A DNA stretch of 64,000 bases from Bacteroidota bacterium (GCA_021825585.1 JAKAGT010000011.1:62001-126000); one strand, 5' to 3'; numbered from the stretch's first letter, positions 1 through 9,025 are shown. Notes: generated by a model from the letters alone, not told the origin. Numbers and translations are program-made.

Positions 1-1
1 C

Positions 2-943
2 GGAAGCAGACTGCCTATCGTAATGGTGAACGTGAACCGGGCCATGGCACCGCCGTGGTCTATTTATGTTGACCATAATGACAGCCTTTCGCAGCGCGAT
101 ACCGGCTGGATCCAGTTCTACGCAGAAAGCAACCAGGAGGTTCTGGACACGGTCCTGCAGGCATACAAGATTGCGGAAACCGTTTCGCTCCCGATAATGA
201 TAAACCTCGACGCTTTCGTCCTGAGCCATACTTCGGAACCGGTTGCGATCCCTAAACAGGAAGTCGTCGACGAGTTTCTGCCTGAACGGAAAGCGTTGTT
301 CAAGGTCGATCCGGCCGAACCGCATGCGTTCGGTGCGTTGATCGGTCCGGAAGCGTACATGGAAATGCGTTACAAACTCTTCCAGGCAATGGAGGATGCA
401 AGAGAAGTTATTCGCAGAGTGGATTCCGAATATTCCGAAAAATTCGGGCGTTCGTACGGCGGGCTGGTGGAAGAATACTGCATGGAGGATGCGGAGATAG
501 TGCTTATGACGTCGGCTACCGCGGTGAGCACGGCACGTATCGCAGTCGACGAGCTGAGAAGTCTCGGCTTTCCCGTGGGGTTGATGAAAGTGAGGGCATT
601 CAGGCCGTTTCCGGTGGATGAGATACGCGAGCTCGCGCAGAGGGTTCACAAGATCGGCGTCATGGACAGGAATATATCGTTCGGCGCGACCGGTATGATC
701 TACCAGGAGACAAAGGCCGTGTTATACAATGCATCCGTCAGGCCGAAATTGTTCGGCTTCATCGCCGGCCTCGGCGGACGCGATATCACTCCGGAAACCA
801 TCAAGGACATTTATTCTTACCTGCTGAACCATGATGCACCAGAGAGCGAAACTATCTGGGTTGGTCTCAAGTCCGGGCAGGAGGTCCGGCCGGAGGGCGG
901 AAATGCTTCATCGGCAGCCTTCGGGCAGAACGAAAACGTTTAG
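2..943 (+). CDS. porA: Pyruvate/2-oxoacid:ferredoxin oxidoreductase alpha subunit, 5' truncated by window
   Basis: The reading frame is open from the first bases, so the N-terminus lies outside the window and the first ATG (23) is internal. The visible part begins with the family hallmark VMVNVNRAMAPPW followed by DHNDSLSQRDTGWIQ, typical of the PorA pyrimidine-binding/domain II region. The remainder is the C-terminal transketolase-like domain. Known role: with PorB (and gamma/delta subunits, probably upstream) it oxidises pyruvate or a related 2-oxoacid to acyl-CoA and CO2 while reducing ferredoxin in the cytoplasm. The next gene, PorB, starts 12 bp after the stop, so the two are co-transcribed. 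Exact 2-oxoacid specificity is inferred. Confidence 0.93.
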   Translation, partial: GSRLPIVMVNVNRAMAPPWSIYVDHNDSLSQRDTGWIQFYAESNQEVLDTVLQAYKIAETVSLPIMINLDAFVLSHTSEPVAIPKQEVVDEFLPERKALFKVDPAEPHAFGALIGPEAYMEMRYKLFQAMEDAREVIRRVDSEYSEKFGRSYGGLVEEYCMEDAEIVLMTSATAVSTARIAVDELRSLGFPVGLMKVRAFRPFPVDEIRELAQRVHKIGVMDRNISFGATGMIYQETKAVLYNASVRPKLFGFIAGLGGRDITPETIKDIYSYLLNHDAPESETIWVGLKSGQEVRPEGGNASSAAFGQNENV

Positions 944-955
944 GGAGATTATGCA

Positions 956-1942
956 ATGGGACAGATAAAATACCAATTACCGCCTGAAGAGATTCTTTCG
1001 CCGGGTCATTTTGCTTGTCCGGGCTGCGGTGGAACGCTTACGATGAGATATGTCCTGAAGGCTCTCGGAAGAAAGACAGTAGTTGTCATCCCGGCGTGCT
1101 GCTGGTCGGTGATCGACGGTCCTGTCCCGTACTCCGCGGCAGGCGTTCCGGTCTTTCATACCGCGTTTGAGGCTGCTGCTTCTACAGCCAGCGGAATCAA
1201 GGCAGGGCTGGAAATGCAGGGTGACCATGAGACGACCGTCGTTGCCATAGCAGGAGACGGCGGGACTTTTGACATAGGGTTTCAGGCGCTATCCGGCGCG
1301 GCCGAGAGGAACGAAGACTTCATTTACGTTTGCTATGACAATGAAGCCTATATGAACACCGGCATCCAGCGGAGTTCGGCTACTCCTTTCGGCGCCTGGA
1401 CTACCACGACTCCGACAGATTCGCCGAAGGCCGAGAAGAAGAAGGATATCGTACAGGTCCTGGCGGCGCATCACATTCCATATCTCGCGACGGCAAGCGT
1501 GGCATATCCTGACGACATGATTGCGAAGATTCAGAAAGCAAAGGAGATTCGCGGATTGCGTTTCGTCCACGTCTTCTCGCCTTGCCCCCCGGGGTGGAAA
1601 TTCGAGCCGGAAGACTCGATAAAAATCTCGAGAATGGCGATCGAAAGCAGGGTCTTCCCGCTTTTGGAAATCTATGACGGGAACGATTACAGATTAACGC
1701 ATGAGCCCGCGGGAAGCCCCGTGAGGGACTATCTGAAAATGCAGGGAAGATTCCGGCATCTGAAGGAGGCCGACATCGATGTAATTCAGAAGAACGTGGA
1801 TGAAGAATGGGAGGGGCTAAAAGGTAAGCTTGCTTATTCGATGAAAGTTCACAAATCGAACAACTCGGTCCGTTCTCAAGACAAGGAGGTATCTCTCGCA
1901 AAGGCGCAAAGTCGCAAAGGGATCAAACGGAATGTACGATGA
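956..1942 (+). CDS. porB: Pyruvate/2-oxoacid:ferredoxin oxidoreductase beta (TPP-binding) subunit
   Basis: 328 aa. The N-terminal CPGCGG motif supplies Fe-S ligands. GDGGTFDIGFQALSGAAERN is the TPP/Mg-binding signature and is followed by the family stretch YDNEAYMNTGIQRS. It pairs with PorA to bind TPP and the proximal [4Fe-4S] cluster. The C-terminal tail after about residue 312 (LAKAQSRKGIKRNVR) is unusual: it is encoded by the left arm of an inverted repeat (1894-1919) that came with the following GxxExxY gene. The porB stop overlaps that gene's start as ATGA (1939-1942), so the insertion replaced or extended the native C-terminus without breaking the enzyme. Confidence 0.93.
   Translation: MGQIKYQLPPEEILSPGHFACPGCGGTLTMRYVLKALGRKTVVVIPACCWSVIDGPVPYSAAGVPVFHTAFEAAASTASGIKAGLEMQGDHETTVVAIAGDGGTFDIGFQALSGAAERNEDFIYVCYDNEAYMNTGIQRSSATPFGAWTTTTPTDSPKAEKKKDIVQVLAAHHIPYLATASVAYPDDMIAKIQKAKEIRGLRFVHVFSPCPPGWKFEPEDSIKISRMAIESRVFPLLEIYDGNDYRLTHEPAGSPVRDYLKMQGRFRHLKEADIDVIQKNVDEEWEGLKGKLAYSMKVHKSNNSVRSQDKEVSLAKAQSRKGIKRNVR
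1894..1919. repeat. Left arm of inverted repeat flanking the GxxExxY gene
   Basis: The segment reads TCTCGCAAAGGCGCAAAG then TCGCAAAG. It is the near reverse complement of 2385-2410; the outermost 18 bases match except for one. It lies inside the 3' end of porB and encodes that protein's odd tail. Confidence 0.8.
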
Positions 1943-2316
1943 CTGAGAATGAGTTATCGCGGATCATTGTAGATTTGTGTCTGAAGATTCACAAACGTCT
2001 GGGGCCCGGTTTGTTGGAATCTGTGTACGAAGAGGTCCTTTGCTACGAGCTTTCAGTTTTGGGGATATCCTTTAAAAGACAGATCGGGATGCCCGTGGTT
2101 TACGGCGCCGTAAAATTGGAATCAGGATTCAGGGCAGACCTAATTGTAGAAGATAAAGTCATTATGGAACTGAAATCCGTAGAAACAATACTTGATGCCC
2201 ATAAGAAGCAGCTTCTTACCTACCTCAGGCTGACACATCTGAAGCTTGGACTCTTGATCAATTTCAATGTTGCTTTGCTAAAAGATGGGATCAAAAGAAT
2301 CGTCAATAACTTATGA
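1939..2316 (+). CDS. GxxExxY family protein
   Basis: 125 aa. The defining motif GPGLLESVYEEVL (GxxExxY) is near residue 22, followed by an (R)ADLIVEDKVIMELKSVE segment that resembles the D...ExK core of PD-(D/E)XK nucleases. The family is widespread in Bacteroidota and its function is not established; a nuclease-like fold is known by sequence, activity is not. The gene starts within the porB stop codon (ATGA), implying translational coupling, and is enclosed by inverted repeats at 1894-1919 and 2385-2410, so it looks like an inserted unit. AT content is higher than in the neighbouring genes. Confidence 0.88.
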   Translation: MTENELSRIIVDLCLKIHKRLGPGLLESVYEEVLCYELSVLGISFKRQIGMPVVYGAVKLESGFRADLIVEDKVIMELKSVETILDAHKKQLLTYLRLTHLKLGLLINFNVALLKDGIKRIVNNL

Positions 2317-2384
2317 GCCCCTAGACAGGGAAATTCCTTATTAGGGCTTTAGTAAAATATGATAATGAAGAATTCTATGTACAC

Positions 2385-2410
2385 TTCGCGAGCTTTGCGG
2401 CTTTGCGAGA
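2385..2410. repeat. Right arm of inverted repeat flanking the GxxExxY gene
   Basis: The segment ends CTTTGCGGCTTTGCGAGA, the inverse of the left arm at 1894. The 490 bp between the arms contain only the GxxExxY gene and a short AT-rich tail. No target-site duplication is evident by eye. Confidence 0.8.
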
Positions 2411-2458
2411 AATATTTTCTCAACTTTGTCGGTAATCCCTTAGAATTGCGGAGGCTAT

Positions 2459-3610
2459 TTGTCATTGTTTAAAATAAGAAACGGCAACCAGATGATTGCT
2501 CAAGGCGGGATCGCGGCAGGATGCAGATTCTTTGCCGGCTATCCTATAACACCCGCGTCCGGGATATACAAAACCATGATCGATGAGCTGCCGAAGCGGG
2601 GTGACGTTGCGATTAGCTCACCTGACGAAATCTCGGCTCTTGCTTTTTGTGTCGGTGCGTCCCAACGCGGATTCAAGTCTATGACCGCCACCTCGGGCCC
2701 CGGGTTCTCTCTGATGGTGGAGACGCTGCAGTATGCAGTCATGACTGAGACGCCGCTCGTGATTGCGCTGGTGCAACGGCTCGGTCCGAGTACCGGCGGG
2801 GCCACGCAGGGCGGACAGGGAGACGTGCTCTTTGCAGGCCATTCGATTGCCGGCGGGTACACGATTCCGGTTTTCTCGCCTTCCAATCCGGTTGAAGCAT
2901 ATAACCTCACGATCCATGCCTTCAACGTCGCGGAAAAATTCAGGACGCCGGTAATTCTGCTGACGGACAAGGAAGTCGGAATGACTTCTGAGAATGTGGA
3001 TTACGAAAAACTGGAAGATGCAGAGGTGGTAAACCGCAAGTACTTCGATGGGAAGAATAACCAGGAATTCAAGACCTACTCTTTCAGGAAACGCGGAGAC
3101 GTGCCTGAGTTTGTCTCGGTCGGCGGCGACGTTAAAGTCACCGTTACCGGGTCGGCCCACGATATGGCGGGGAAGCTTCAGAAGAATTCGCCCGAAACGA
3201 TCGCGGTGTTGAGGCATCTGCAGGAAAAGATAGCCTTCCGTTCCAGGGAAATAATCAGGCTTGATCTCGATCCGGCACCGGGTGACGGCGGAACGGAAGA
3301 CGCGGAAACCGTGGTCATCAGCTACGGTGTGAGCGCCCGCACATCGAGAGAAGCCGTGAAGAACTTGCGGAAACGAGGCAAGAGGGTGTCCTTCCTTAAT
3401 TTGCAGACGCTGTTCCCGATACCGGACACACAAATTGTAGAGGCCGTCGCAAATGCCAAGTCGATCGTGGTTGTCGAGGAAAATATGCGCGGGCTCTATC
3501 GGACCCAGATTGAGAGGCTTTTCCTTGATAAGATTGTGCTCGGAGTCAACGATGTAGGCAGAATGATACCTCCGCAGAGAATTGAACAGACGGTATTAGC
3601 CGTAAACTAA
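2459..3610 (+). CDS. korA: 2-oxoacid:acceptor oxidoreductase alpha subunit (2-oxoglutarate type)
   Basis: 383 aa. A TTG start at 2459 is chosen because GCGGAGG precedes it by a few bases and the protein then starts at the expected GNQMIAQGGIAAGC position. It has FAGYPITPAS and TATSGPGFSLMVE, typical of the pyrimidine-binding domain, and a C-terminal domain II with VVISYGVSARTSREAV. The gamma domain fused to many KorA proteins is absent here and is instead attached to KorB (next gene). Predicted role: cytoplasmic, ferredoxin-linked interconversion of a 2-oxoacid, probably 2-oxoglutarate, and its acyl-CoA. It is 10 bp from the next gene, so they form one operon. Confidence 0.9.
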   Translation: MSLFKIRNGNQMIAQGGIAAGCRFFAGYPITPASGIYKTMIDELPKRGDVAISSPDEISALAFCVGASQRGFKSMTATSGPGFSLMVETLQYAVMTETPLVIALVQRLGPSTGGATQGGQGDVLFAGHSIAGGYTIPVFSPSNPVEAYNLTIHAFNVAEKFRTPVILLTDKEVGMTSENVDYEKLEDAEVVNRKYFDGKNNQEFKTYSFRKRGDVPEFVSVGGDVKVTVTGSAHDMAGKLQKNSPETIAVLRHLQEKIAFRSREIIRLDLDPAPGDGGTEDAETVVISYGVSARTSREAVKNLRKRGKRVSFLNLQTLFPIPDTQIVEAVANAKSIVVVEENMRGLYRTQIERLFLDKIVLGVNDVGRMIPPQRIEQTVLAVN

Positions 3611-3620
3611 AGGACCTTAA

Positions 3621-4991
3621 ATGACAGAAGAGTTAACTGACAATACATCCGCACAGATTCCAAACAGCGGACACAAAACGTTTCTCAAAATCGATGCGAA
3701 GTTCCCTTTCTGCAAAGGATGCGGACATCATCACATCACTCACGCCATAAACGATGCCCTTGTGAAACTGAACGCAGAGCCTCAGCATGTAAACATAACC
3801 AGCGATATCGGCTGTGTCGGCCTGGTTGACGTTCTCTTCGACACTGTCCATTCGTTTCATACGACCCACGGGCGGTCCACCGCTTTCGCGGCGGGGGTCG
3901 AAATTGCCGATTCGGTGCTGGCGGATTCGAAGCTGAAAAACATCGTGGTCATCGGCGACGGCGGTGCGATGATCGGGTTGCTCCACGTAGTCAATGCTGC
4001 GCAGCTTAACGTCGATGTCACAGTCATCCTTTACAACAACTTCCTGTTTGGAATGACCGGCGGTCAAAACTCGAGCTTCTCTCCGCCCGATTTTGTGACG
4101 GCGACAACGCCGCGCGGGAACATAATTCCGCCGATAGACATCATGGCCCTTCTGGAGGGCGCCAACGCCGGTTTTCTGGCCCGGAAAACTGCTACCGATT
4201 CAGACTTGGCCGACACGATCGCCAGCGCAATTGCCTATCCTGGATTCGCGTTGGTCGAAGTCCTGGAACTCTGTACCGAATACGCCCTGCGAGGAAATTC
4301 AATCCGCGGAAATAAACTCGCCGAGGTCATACCGGGAAAGGTACTGGAACTCGGGATTATATCCGATAAAAGGGACAAGGTCGAGTTCGGTGAGGCGTAC
4401 AAGAAGAAATTTCCCAGAATTGAGAAATCGGCTGAATCAAAACAGACCGGGATAGTGCCCCGTTATGGTAATTCCATTGAGAAGAAGACAGGCCTGGTGA
4501 TCGGTGGGACGGCAGGCGAGAGGGTGCAATCCTCGGCTTACATGCTCGTGCAGGCTGCGGTGCTTTGCGGCGCCAATGCGACTCAGAAAAACGATAATCC
4601 CGTGACACAGGGATCAGGTTTTTCTCTTTCGGAAGTGGTGATGTCACGCGAGGAAATTTATTACACGAGCATCGACACGCCGGATATCGTAATCGCCGCG
4701 TCGGAAGACGGTGTGCGGGAGCTGGCCGCCCAGGGTGTCTTCAACCGTGCAGGGGGCGACACGCTGGTAATTGCGGACGACGGGTTGGATATTCCCGAAT
4801 GCCCCGGAAGGATCATCAAGTTGCCGCTGAGACGCAAGTATTCGCCGGCGGACGCTGCTTTTGCGGGAGTTCTGACCGCCATAAAGATGACGGGCATGCT
4901 TCCTGTGGAAGCCGTTCGGGAGATAGCCGCGGGGCAGAAGAGAGCAACCGGTCTATTGTCGTTGATCGACCGGGTTCTTGCCGGTAACTGA
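3621..4991 (+). CDS. korB: 2-oxoacid:acceptor oxidoreductase beta-gamma fusion (KorB-KorC)
   Basis: 456 aa. Residues about 25-270 are the TPP-binding beta subunit: CKGCGHHHIT, DIGCVGLVD, the TPP signature VVIGDGGAMIGLLHVVNAA and the FGMTGGQNS region. Residues about 290-456 are a gamma (POR_gamma) domain beginning GLVIGGTAGERVQSSAYML. Beta and gamma are usually separate, or gamma is fused to alpha; a beta-gamma fusion is less common. Together with the upstream alpha subunit it should form a complete two-chain KOR. A short ferritin-like gene follows almost immediately. Confidence 0.9.
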   Translation: MTEELTDNTSAQIPNSGHKTFLKIDAKFPFCKGCGHHHITHAINDALVKLNAEPQHVNITSDIGCVGLVDVLFDTVHSFHTTHGRSTAFAAGVEIADSVLADSKLKNIVVIGDGGAMIGLLHVVNAAQLNVDVTVILYNNFLFGMTGGQNSSFSPPDFVTATTPRGNIIPPIDIMALLEGANAGFLARKTATDSDLADTIASAIAYPGFALVEVLELCTEYALRGNSIRGNKLAEVIPGKVLELGIISDKRDKVEFGEAYKKKFPRIEKSAESKQTGIVPRYGNSIEKKTGLVIGGTAGERVQSSAYMLVQAAVLCGANATQKNDNPVTQGSGFSLSEVVMSREEIYYTSIDTPDIVIAASEDGVRELAAQGVFNRAGGDTLVIADDGLDIPECPGRIIKLPLRRKYSPADAAFAGVLTAIKMTGMLPVEAVREIAAGQKRATGLLSLIDRVLAGN

Positions 4992-5001
4992 AGGAGTGAA
5001 T

Positions 5002-5250
5002 ATGGATGAGGATAATAAGGAAGTCACGGAGACGATAGTCTCGATACTCGAAGAGGCGATCGAGAGTGAAATCGAGTCGGAAAAGAAATACTTACACGCG
5101 GCCGAACTGACGTACGACGCACGTGTCAAGGATTTTTTCCTTTCTCTCGCGAGGATGGAACACGATCATAAGGAACAACTGACGGGTCAGCTTGAGGAGC
5201 TGAGGGCCCAGTTGACTGTCCTGGGCGAGATGAACGATATGTTCGTCTGA
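5002..5250 (+). CDS. Small ferritin-like/rubrerythrin-type protein
   Basis: 82 aa from the ATG at 5002, which has AAGGAG at 4991; an upstream in-frame ATG at 4978 lies inside korB and is not favoured. The protein is two predicted helices: EEAIESEIESEKKYLHAA and SLARMEHDHKEQL, with Glu and ExxH residues placed as diiron ligands of rubrerythrin-like ferritins. At half the size of a four-helix bundle it would need to dimerise to build an iron site. Its position directly after the KOR genes suggests an iron or peroxide-protective role for the oxygen-sensitive enzyme; that is inference. Confidence 0.75.
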   Translation: MDEDNKEVTETIVSILEEAIESEIESEKKYLHAAELTYDARVKDFFLSLARMEHDHKEQLTGQLEELRAQLTVLGEMNDMFV

Positions 5251-5251
5251 C

Positions 5252-5656
5252 TCAGTTGTACTTCGCCCCTTCGATTACCCAGGTTTTAATTCCCTGAATC
5301 TGATTGGCGTTCAGCGGAGAGAACGGCGGAGGCGGCATGATCGGTCCCAGCCCTTCGATCCGCTGAATCAATATGCTGTGAGTCGTGTCTTTAGGAACTA
5401 CTACCCCCGGGGCTGAAATCAGGCTGAAGTAATTTGTTAGACTAAGGCCGCCAGCCTGCGTACCGTCGTCATGACATCCCGAGTAAGTGCAAGTGATGTT
5501 AAACAACGGCTGAACCTGTTTCGAGTAGCTGACGTTCGACGAAGGAAAAACTATGCTCGATTGACCGGTCGCGGAATCGAGAGTATTCTTGCACGCCTGG
5601 AGTGACAGCGAAAGGGCTGCGACGAGCACGAGTGCGAACAATGGAATGAATTTCAT
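5252..5656 (-). CDS. Lipoprotein with single CxxxxCH haem-binding-like motif
   Basis: 134 aa. A lipoprotein signal peptide ends in LSLQAC. The mature part has VQPLFNITCTYSGCHDDG, a CxxxxCH motif resembling haem-c attachment in planctomycete-type small cytochromes, and ends IKTWVIEGAKYN, the usual close of such domains. MPPPPF supplies a possible axial Met. Likely a periplasm-facing lipid-anchored electron carrier or a domain derived from one. It faces the KOR operon tail to tail and has a paralogue at 9026-9445 with the same layout. Confidence 0.7.
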   Translation of the reverse strand: MKFIPLFALVLVAALSLSLQACKNTLDSATGQSSIVFPSSNVSYSKQVQPLFNITCTYSGCHDDGTQAGGLSLTNYFSLISAPGVVVPKDTTHSILIQRIEGLGPIMPPPPFSPLNANQIQGIKTWVIEGAKYN

Positions 5657-5964
5657 GTGTCAATTTAACAACCCTTTGCTTCGAATCAATGATACTAAAT
5701 GGAGCCGTCGCCGGAACCTTTCAAATTACCGGATGATAATGTAAATTTTCTCAATGAAGGCGCTGGTTTTGTTTATTGCACTGGCTATTTACGTTGCCAT
5801 CTCAAACGTCGAATCGAAACCTATCGAGCCGACTCCAGTAGTTTTTGTGATGCCACGGAAGCGGCTGGCATTTCCACGGCGTCATTGCTCCAATCTTATC
5901 AGCATAGGCATCTTTCCGTCAGACGTCGGGGACCTTCGGAACAGCTAAAATACAAGGTGGAAAC
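5657..5964. other. Intergenic region between divergent genes
   Basis: 308 bp separating the divergent lipoprotein (minus) and glycosidase (plus), so it should carry promoters for both. A 64-codon frame at 5754-5948 opens with a signal-peptide-like segment (MKALVLFIALAIYVAI) but has no ribosome-binding site and a low-complexity continuation. I regard it as doubtful. No RNA gene seen. Confidence 0.4.
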
Positions 5965-8931
5965 ATGTTTGCTTTGATTGCACTTCTGCTCTTTGGCGGC
6001 GTACATACGAATGTCCCGCAGATCGACAGTCTCGGGATTAAGGCGGGCGCGGAGACAAAGTGGTACAGCTACACAAACAAAGAGGCCGGCTTCTATTTCG
6101 GTGAGGTGCACGGAATGAACAGGGCGCCGTACCAGGGCTGGACCGTCTTTGGTGATCCTGTTCTGAAGGACTACGCGGTAAGCGTCGACGGGAAGGAATT
6201 GGACCGAGCTGATTCCAGGGTGACTGTTTATCCTGACAGGCTCGTGCGAAAGTATAAGTCCGGTATCACGGAAACCTTCACGCTTCTCGATGAGTTCGAC
6301 GCGTTTGTGGTCCAGCTTAGCGCGCCGAAGGTGTCCACCTTCGACTTCAGGTTACTTTTCAATTCCGCGAGCGCGAAGGACTTCCTCATCAGTGGTGCAT
6401 GGGCAGGCGTATTCCAGAATACTTCCGTCCCCGTCGGCAATTATGGCCGCTGGGTTGCCGTAGCCGGCCTCAGACACAAGGTAATAAGAGAAAGCTCCAA
6501 AGTCGGGCCGTTTGTGTCCCCCGCGATTTTCCAGATGAAGGGGAAAGATGTGTCAATTATAGTCGCGTGCGCGAGGACGGAGATCAATGCGGAATATGCC
6601 GCGGTCGGTTTAATGAGGAAGCATGAGGAATTTCAGGGAGACAGGAAAAAAAGGATGCAGGCTGTCCTCAATCGCTCATTCATTCACACCGGCAACGAAA
6701 GGATTGATAAGGCAATCGCGTGGGCAAAACTTTCGCTGGATGCCCTCATAACGAACCAGGGAATGAAGGGGATTTGGGCGGGACTGCCCTGGTTTGACGA
6801 TTATTGGGGGCGCGACACGTTCGTCTCGCTGCCTGCTGCGGCGCTTTGGTCGGGGGATTTCGGGACAGCCAGAAAGATTCTGTTGGATTTCGCCGCCAGG
6901 CAGGATACTGACTCGGCAAGCACAAATTTTGGCCGCATACCCAATCTGATTACACCTAAGGAGACAATCTACAACACGGCCGACGGAACCCCGAGGTTCG
7001 TTTTCGACGTCTTCCTGTACTATTCTATGACCGGGGACAGAGACTTTCTCTTCGAGATTTATCCTGCGGTTAAGCGGGCATTCATCGGTACGGTAAAATA
7101 TCACATGGACAAAAATCTTTTTCTTATACACGGGAACCAGGAGACATGGATGGACGCGGTCGGTCCGAATGGCCCTTATACTCCTCGCGGCAACAGGGCT
7201 GTCGATGTGGAGGCGCTGTGGCTTCAACAGCTTCTCGCCACAAGATTTCTTTCCTCGTATGTGGGTGACACGGACACACATGCCGCAACGACTGAAATGG
7301 CAAAACGCCTGATATTCAACTTCAACAAGAAATTTGTGGATGAAAAAACGGGGTATCTCTACGACCACCTTGACTCGAATGGAGTCCCGGACACGACTCT
7401 GCGGCCGAACCAATTATTTGCGAGCTGGGCGGTGAGCAGCCGGGAAGTCCGGGATGATATTCTGAGAACCGTGGTCGAGAAACTCACTTATCCCTGGGGC
7501 GTCGCTTCACTTTACCAGGGGGATCCGAATTTCCATCCGTTCCATCATGATGCGCCCTATTATCCACCGGACGCGGCATATCACAACGGTACAGTCTGGG
7601 TCTGGCTCACTGGGCAGCTGGTTTCCGATCTTACTGATGAGATGGAACAGGACTTTGCCTTCAGGAGCACGAAGTTTCTGGCTGATGAGATTCTCGACGG
7701 GAAGGCTGCCGGGACACTTCCGGAGCTTTTCGATGCCTTTCCGCGCGAAGGGGAAAAGACTCCGGATGAGTCGGGTGCGTTCAGCCAAGCCTGGAGCCTT
7801 GCCGAATTCATCCAATCGTTTTACAGAGACTATTTCGGCGTGCAGATGGATGTGCCACAGGGCGGCGTCACTTTGAATCCTCGCTTGCCCGATTCGATCC
7901 CGCACGTAACATTCAGATTAAATGGCGGCAACAACAATAACTACGTGATAGCCTACCGCTTCGATAAGGACCCTAAGGAAATAGAGATCGCTCCGGCGGA
8001 CAGTGTGCGTGGTACGATCTTTAGGATTTTCTTCATGAAGAGTAAAACCGAACAACTTCGGACGTCTTTCTATCTGCAGGGCAAGGATACTGTTCTTCTC
8101 AAATTTCCCGGAGATACCGTAACTGCCGAAAAAAACGGCAAACCATTTCAGATCAACAGCCTGGCAGCAAATATCCCTCACGATTCAACTCTGGACCATC
8201 TGCGGTTCGAAACCCCTAAAGTGAACCTCGATTGGAAATTTACGAAGGAGGCGGCGTTCAAGATACTGGGTTCGGGAGACATTAAGAAGGCCGATCCCGG
8301 AGCAACAATGTTGGCGAGTGTATCCGATACATCCGTCGGCGACACGGGACCGAACGGGAAATATGTCTACCCACTCAATCAGAATTTCAAGCCGGGAATT
8401 CTCGATCTCACGCATGCAGATGTGAGTTATGACAGCCACAACGTGTACTTCAAATTGAAATTCAAAAACCTGGTGAACCCGATGTGGCATCCGGAGTATG
8501 GGTTCCAGCTGACATTCGCGGCGATTGCGATTGGAGATGGCCGCGGCGGTCAGCGCAATCTCGGTAAGAATTCGAATTATACACTGCCGAATGGATGGGG
8601 ATACCAAAAAGTAATTTACGTGGGCGGGGGAATTGAAGTCTTCGACAGAGCCGGGAAGAAGATTGCCGCTTACGTTCCGGCGATGGGAGACACGGTCAAT
8701 ACGCTCGGTGATGTCGAAAGTAAGGAGATAACCTTCTCGCTGCCGGTTGACATTGTGGGCCGCCCGAGCAAGGATTGGAGAATTTCCGTCGTGGTTGGAG
8801 TGCAGGACGATCACGGCGGCGGCGGAGTGGGAGAATTCAGGACGGTTGCCGACAAGGCGACGGAGTGGCAGGGTGGAGGGAAGGACAAGAAGAGTATGCC
8901 GAACATATATGAAGCTCTTTTTCTGAAGTGA
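5965..8931 (+). CDS. Secreted amylo-alpha-1,6-glucosidase/glucodextranase-like glycoside hydrolase
   Basis: 988 aa. A short hydrophobic N-terminus suggests export. Residues about 20-240 form a beta-rich N-terminal domain. About 245-660 is an (alpha/alpha)6 barrel of the glycogen-debranching (GDE_C, GH133/GH15-like) type, with GIWAGLPWFDDYWGRDTFVS, ETWMDAVG and YHNGTVWVWLTG. The last ~220 residues resemble the C-terminal binding module of glucodextranase (FRLLFN-type beta sandwiches; GQRNLGKNSNYTLPNG). Predicted role: hydrolysis of alpha-1,6 or alpha-glucan branches outside the cytoplasm. It sits between two CxxxxCH lipoprotein genes. Exact bond specificity cannot be read from sequence. Confidence 0.8.
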   Translation: MFALIALLLFGGVHTNVPQIDSLGIKAGAETKWYSYTNKEAGFYFGEVHGMNRAPYQGWTVFGDPVLKDYAVSVDGKELDRADSRVTVYPDRLVRKYKSGITETFTLLDEFDAFVVQLSAPKVSTFDFRLLFNSASAKDFLISGAWAGVFQNTSVPVGNYGRWVAVAGLRHKVIRESSKVGPFVSPAIFQMKGKDVSIIVACARTEINAEYAAVGLMRKHEEFQGDRKKRMQAVLNRSFIHTGNERIDKAIAWAKLSLDALITNQGMKGIWAGLPWFDDYWGRDTFVSLPAAALWSGDFGTARKILLDFAARQDTDSASTNFGRIPNLITPKETIYNTADGTPRFVFDVFLYYSMTGDRDFLFEIYPAVKRAFIGTVKYHMDKNLFLIHGNQETWMDAVGPNGPYTPRGNRAVDVEALWLQQLLATRFLSSYVGDTDTHAATTEMAKRLIFNFNKKFVDEKTGYLYDHLDSNGVPDTTLRPNQLFASWAVSSREVRDDILRTVVEKLTYPWGVASLYQGDPNFHPFHHDAPYYPPDAAYHNGTVWVWLTGQLVSDLTDEMEQDFAFRSTKFLADEILDGKAAGTLPELFDAFPREGEKTPDESGAFSQAWSLAEFIQSFYRDYFGVQMDVPQGGVTLNPRLPDSIPHVTFRLNGGNNNNYVIAYRFDKDPKEIEIAPADSVRGTIFRIFFMKSKTEQLRTSFYLQGKDTVLLKFPGDTVTAEKNGKPFQINSLAANIPHDSTLDHLRFETPKVNLDWKFTKEAAFKILGSGDIKKADPGATMLASVSDTSVGDTGPNGKYVYPLNQNFKPGILDLTHADVSYDSHNVYFKLKFKNLVNPMWHPEYGFQLTFAAIAIGDGRGGQRNLGKNSNYTLPNGWGYQKVIYVGGGIEVFDRAGKKIAAYVPAMGDTVNTLGDVESKEITFSLPVDIVGRPSKDWRISVVVGVQDDHGGGGVGEFRTVADKATEWQGGGKDKKSMPNIYEALFLK

Positions 8932-9025
8932 CCCGTTAGTCTTGGACTGAAACTTTACTGCCGCCCGTTCTTGTTGTGTAACGAAAAGGAAGGCTCATAT
9001 AAACGGCAAGATCGGCGCGGTAGTA

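Noticed and set aside
2317-2384. Weak hairpin AGCCCCTA...TTAGGGCT after the GxxExxY gene as a terminator
   Set aside because: Imperfect short stem and no convincing T-tract; insufficient to call.
2618-3433. A 271-codon minus-strand frame across korA
   Set aside because: Antisense shadow of korA; the sense-strand motifs are conclusive.
5754-5948. Possible small secreted protein (64 codons) between divergent genes
   Set aside because: Signal-like start but no ribosome-binding site and no recognisable continuation; kept only as a note in the intergenic entry.
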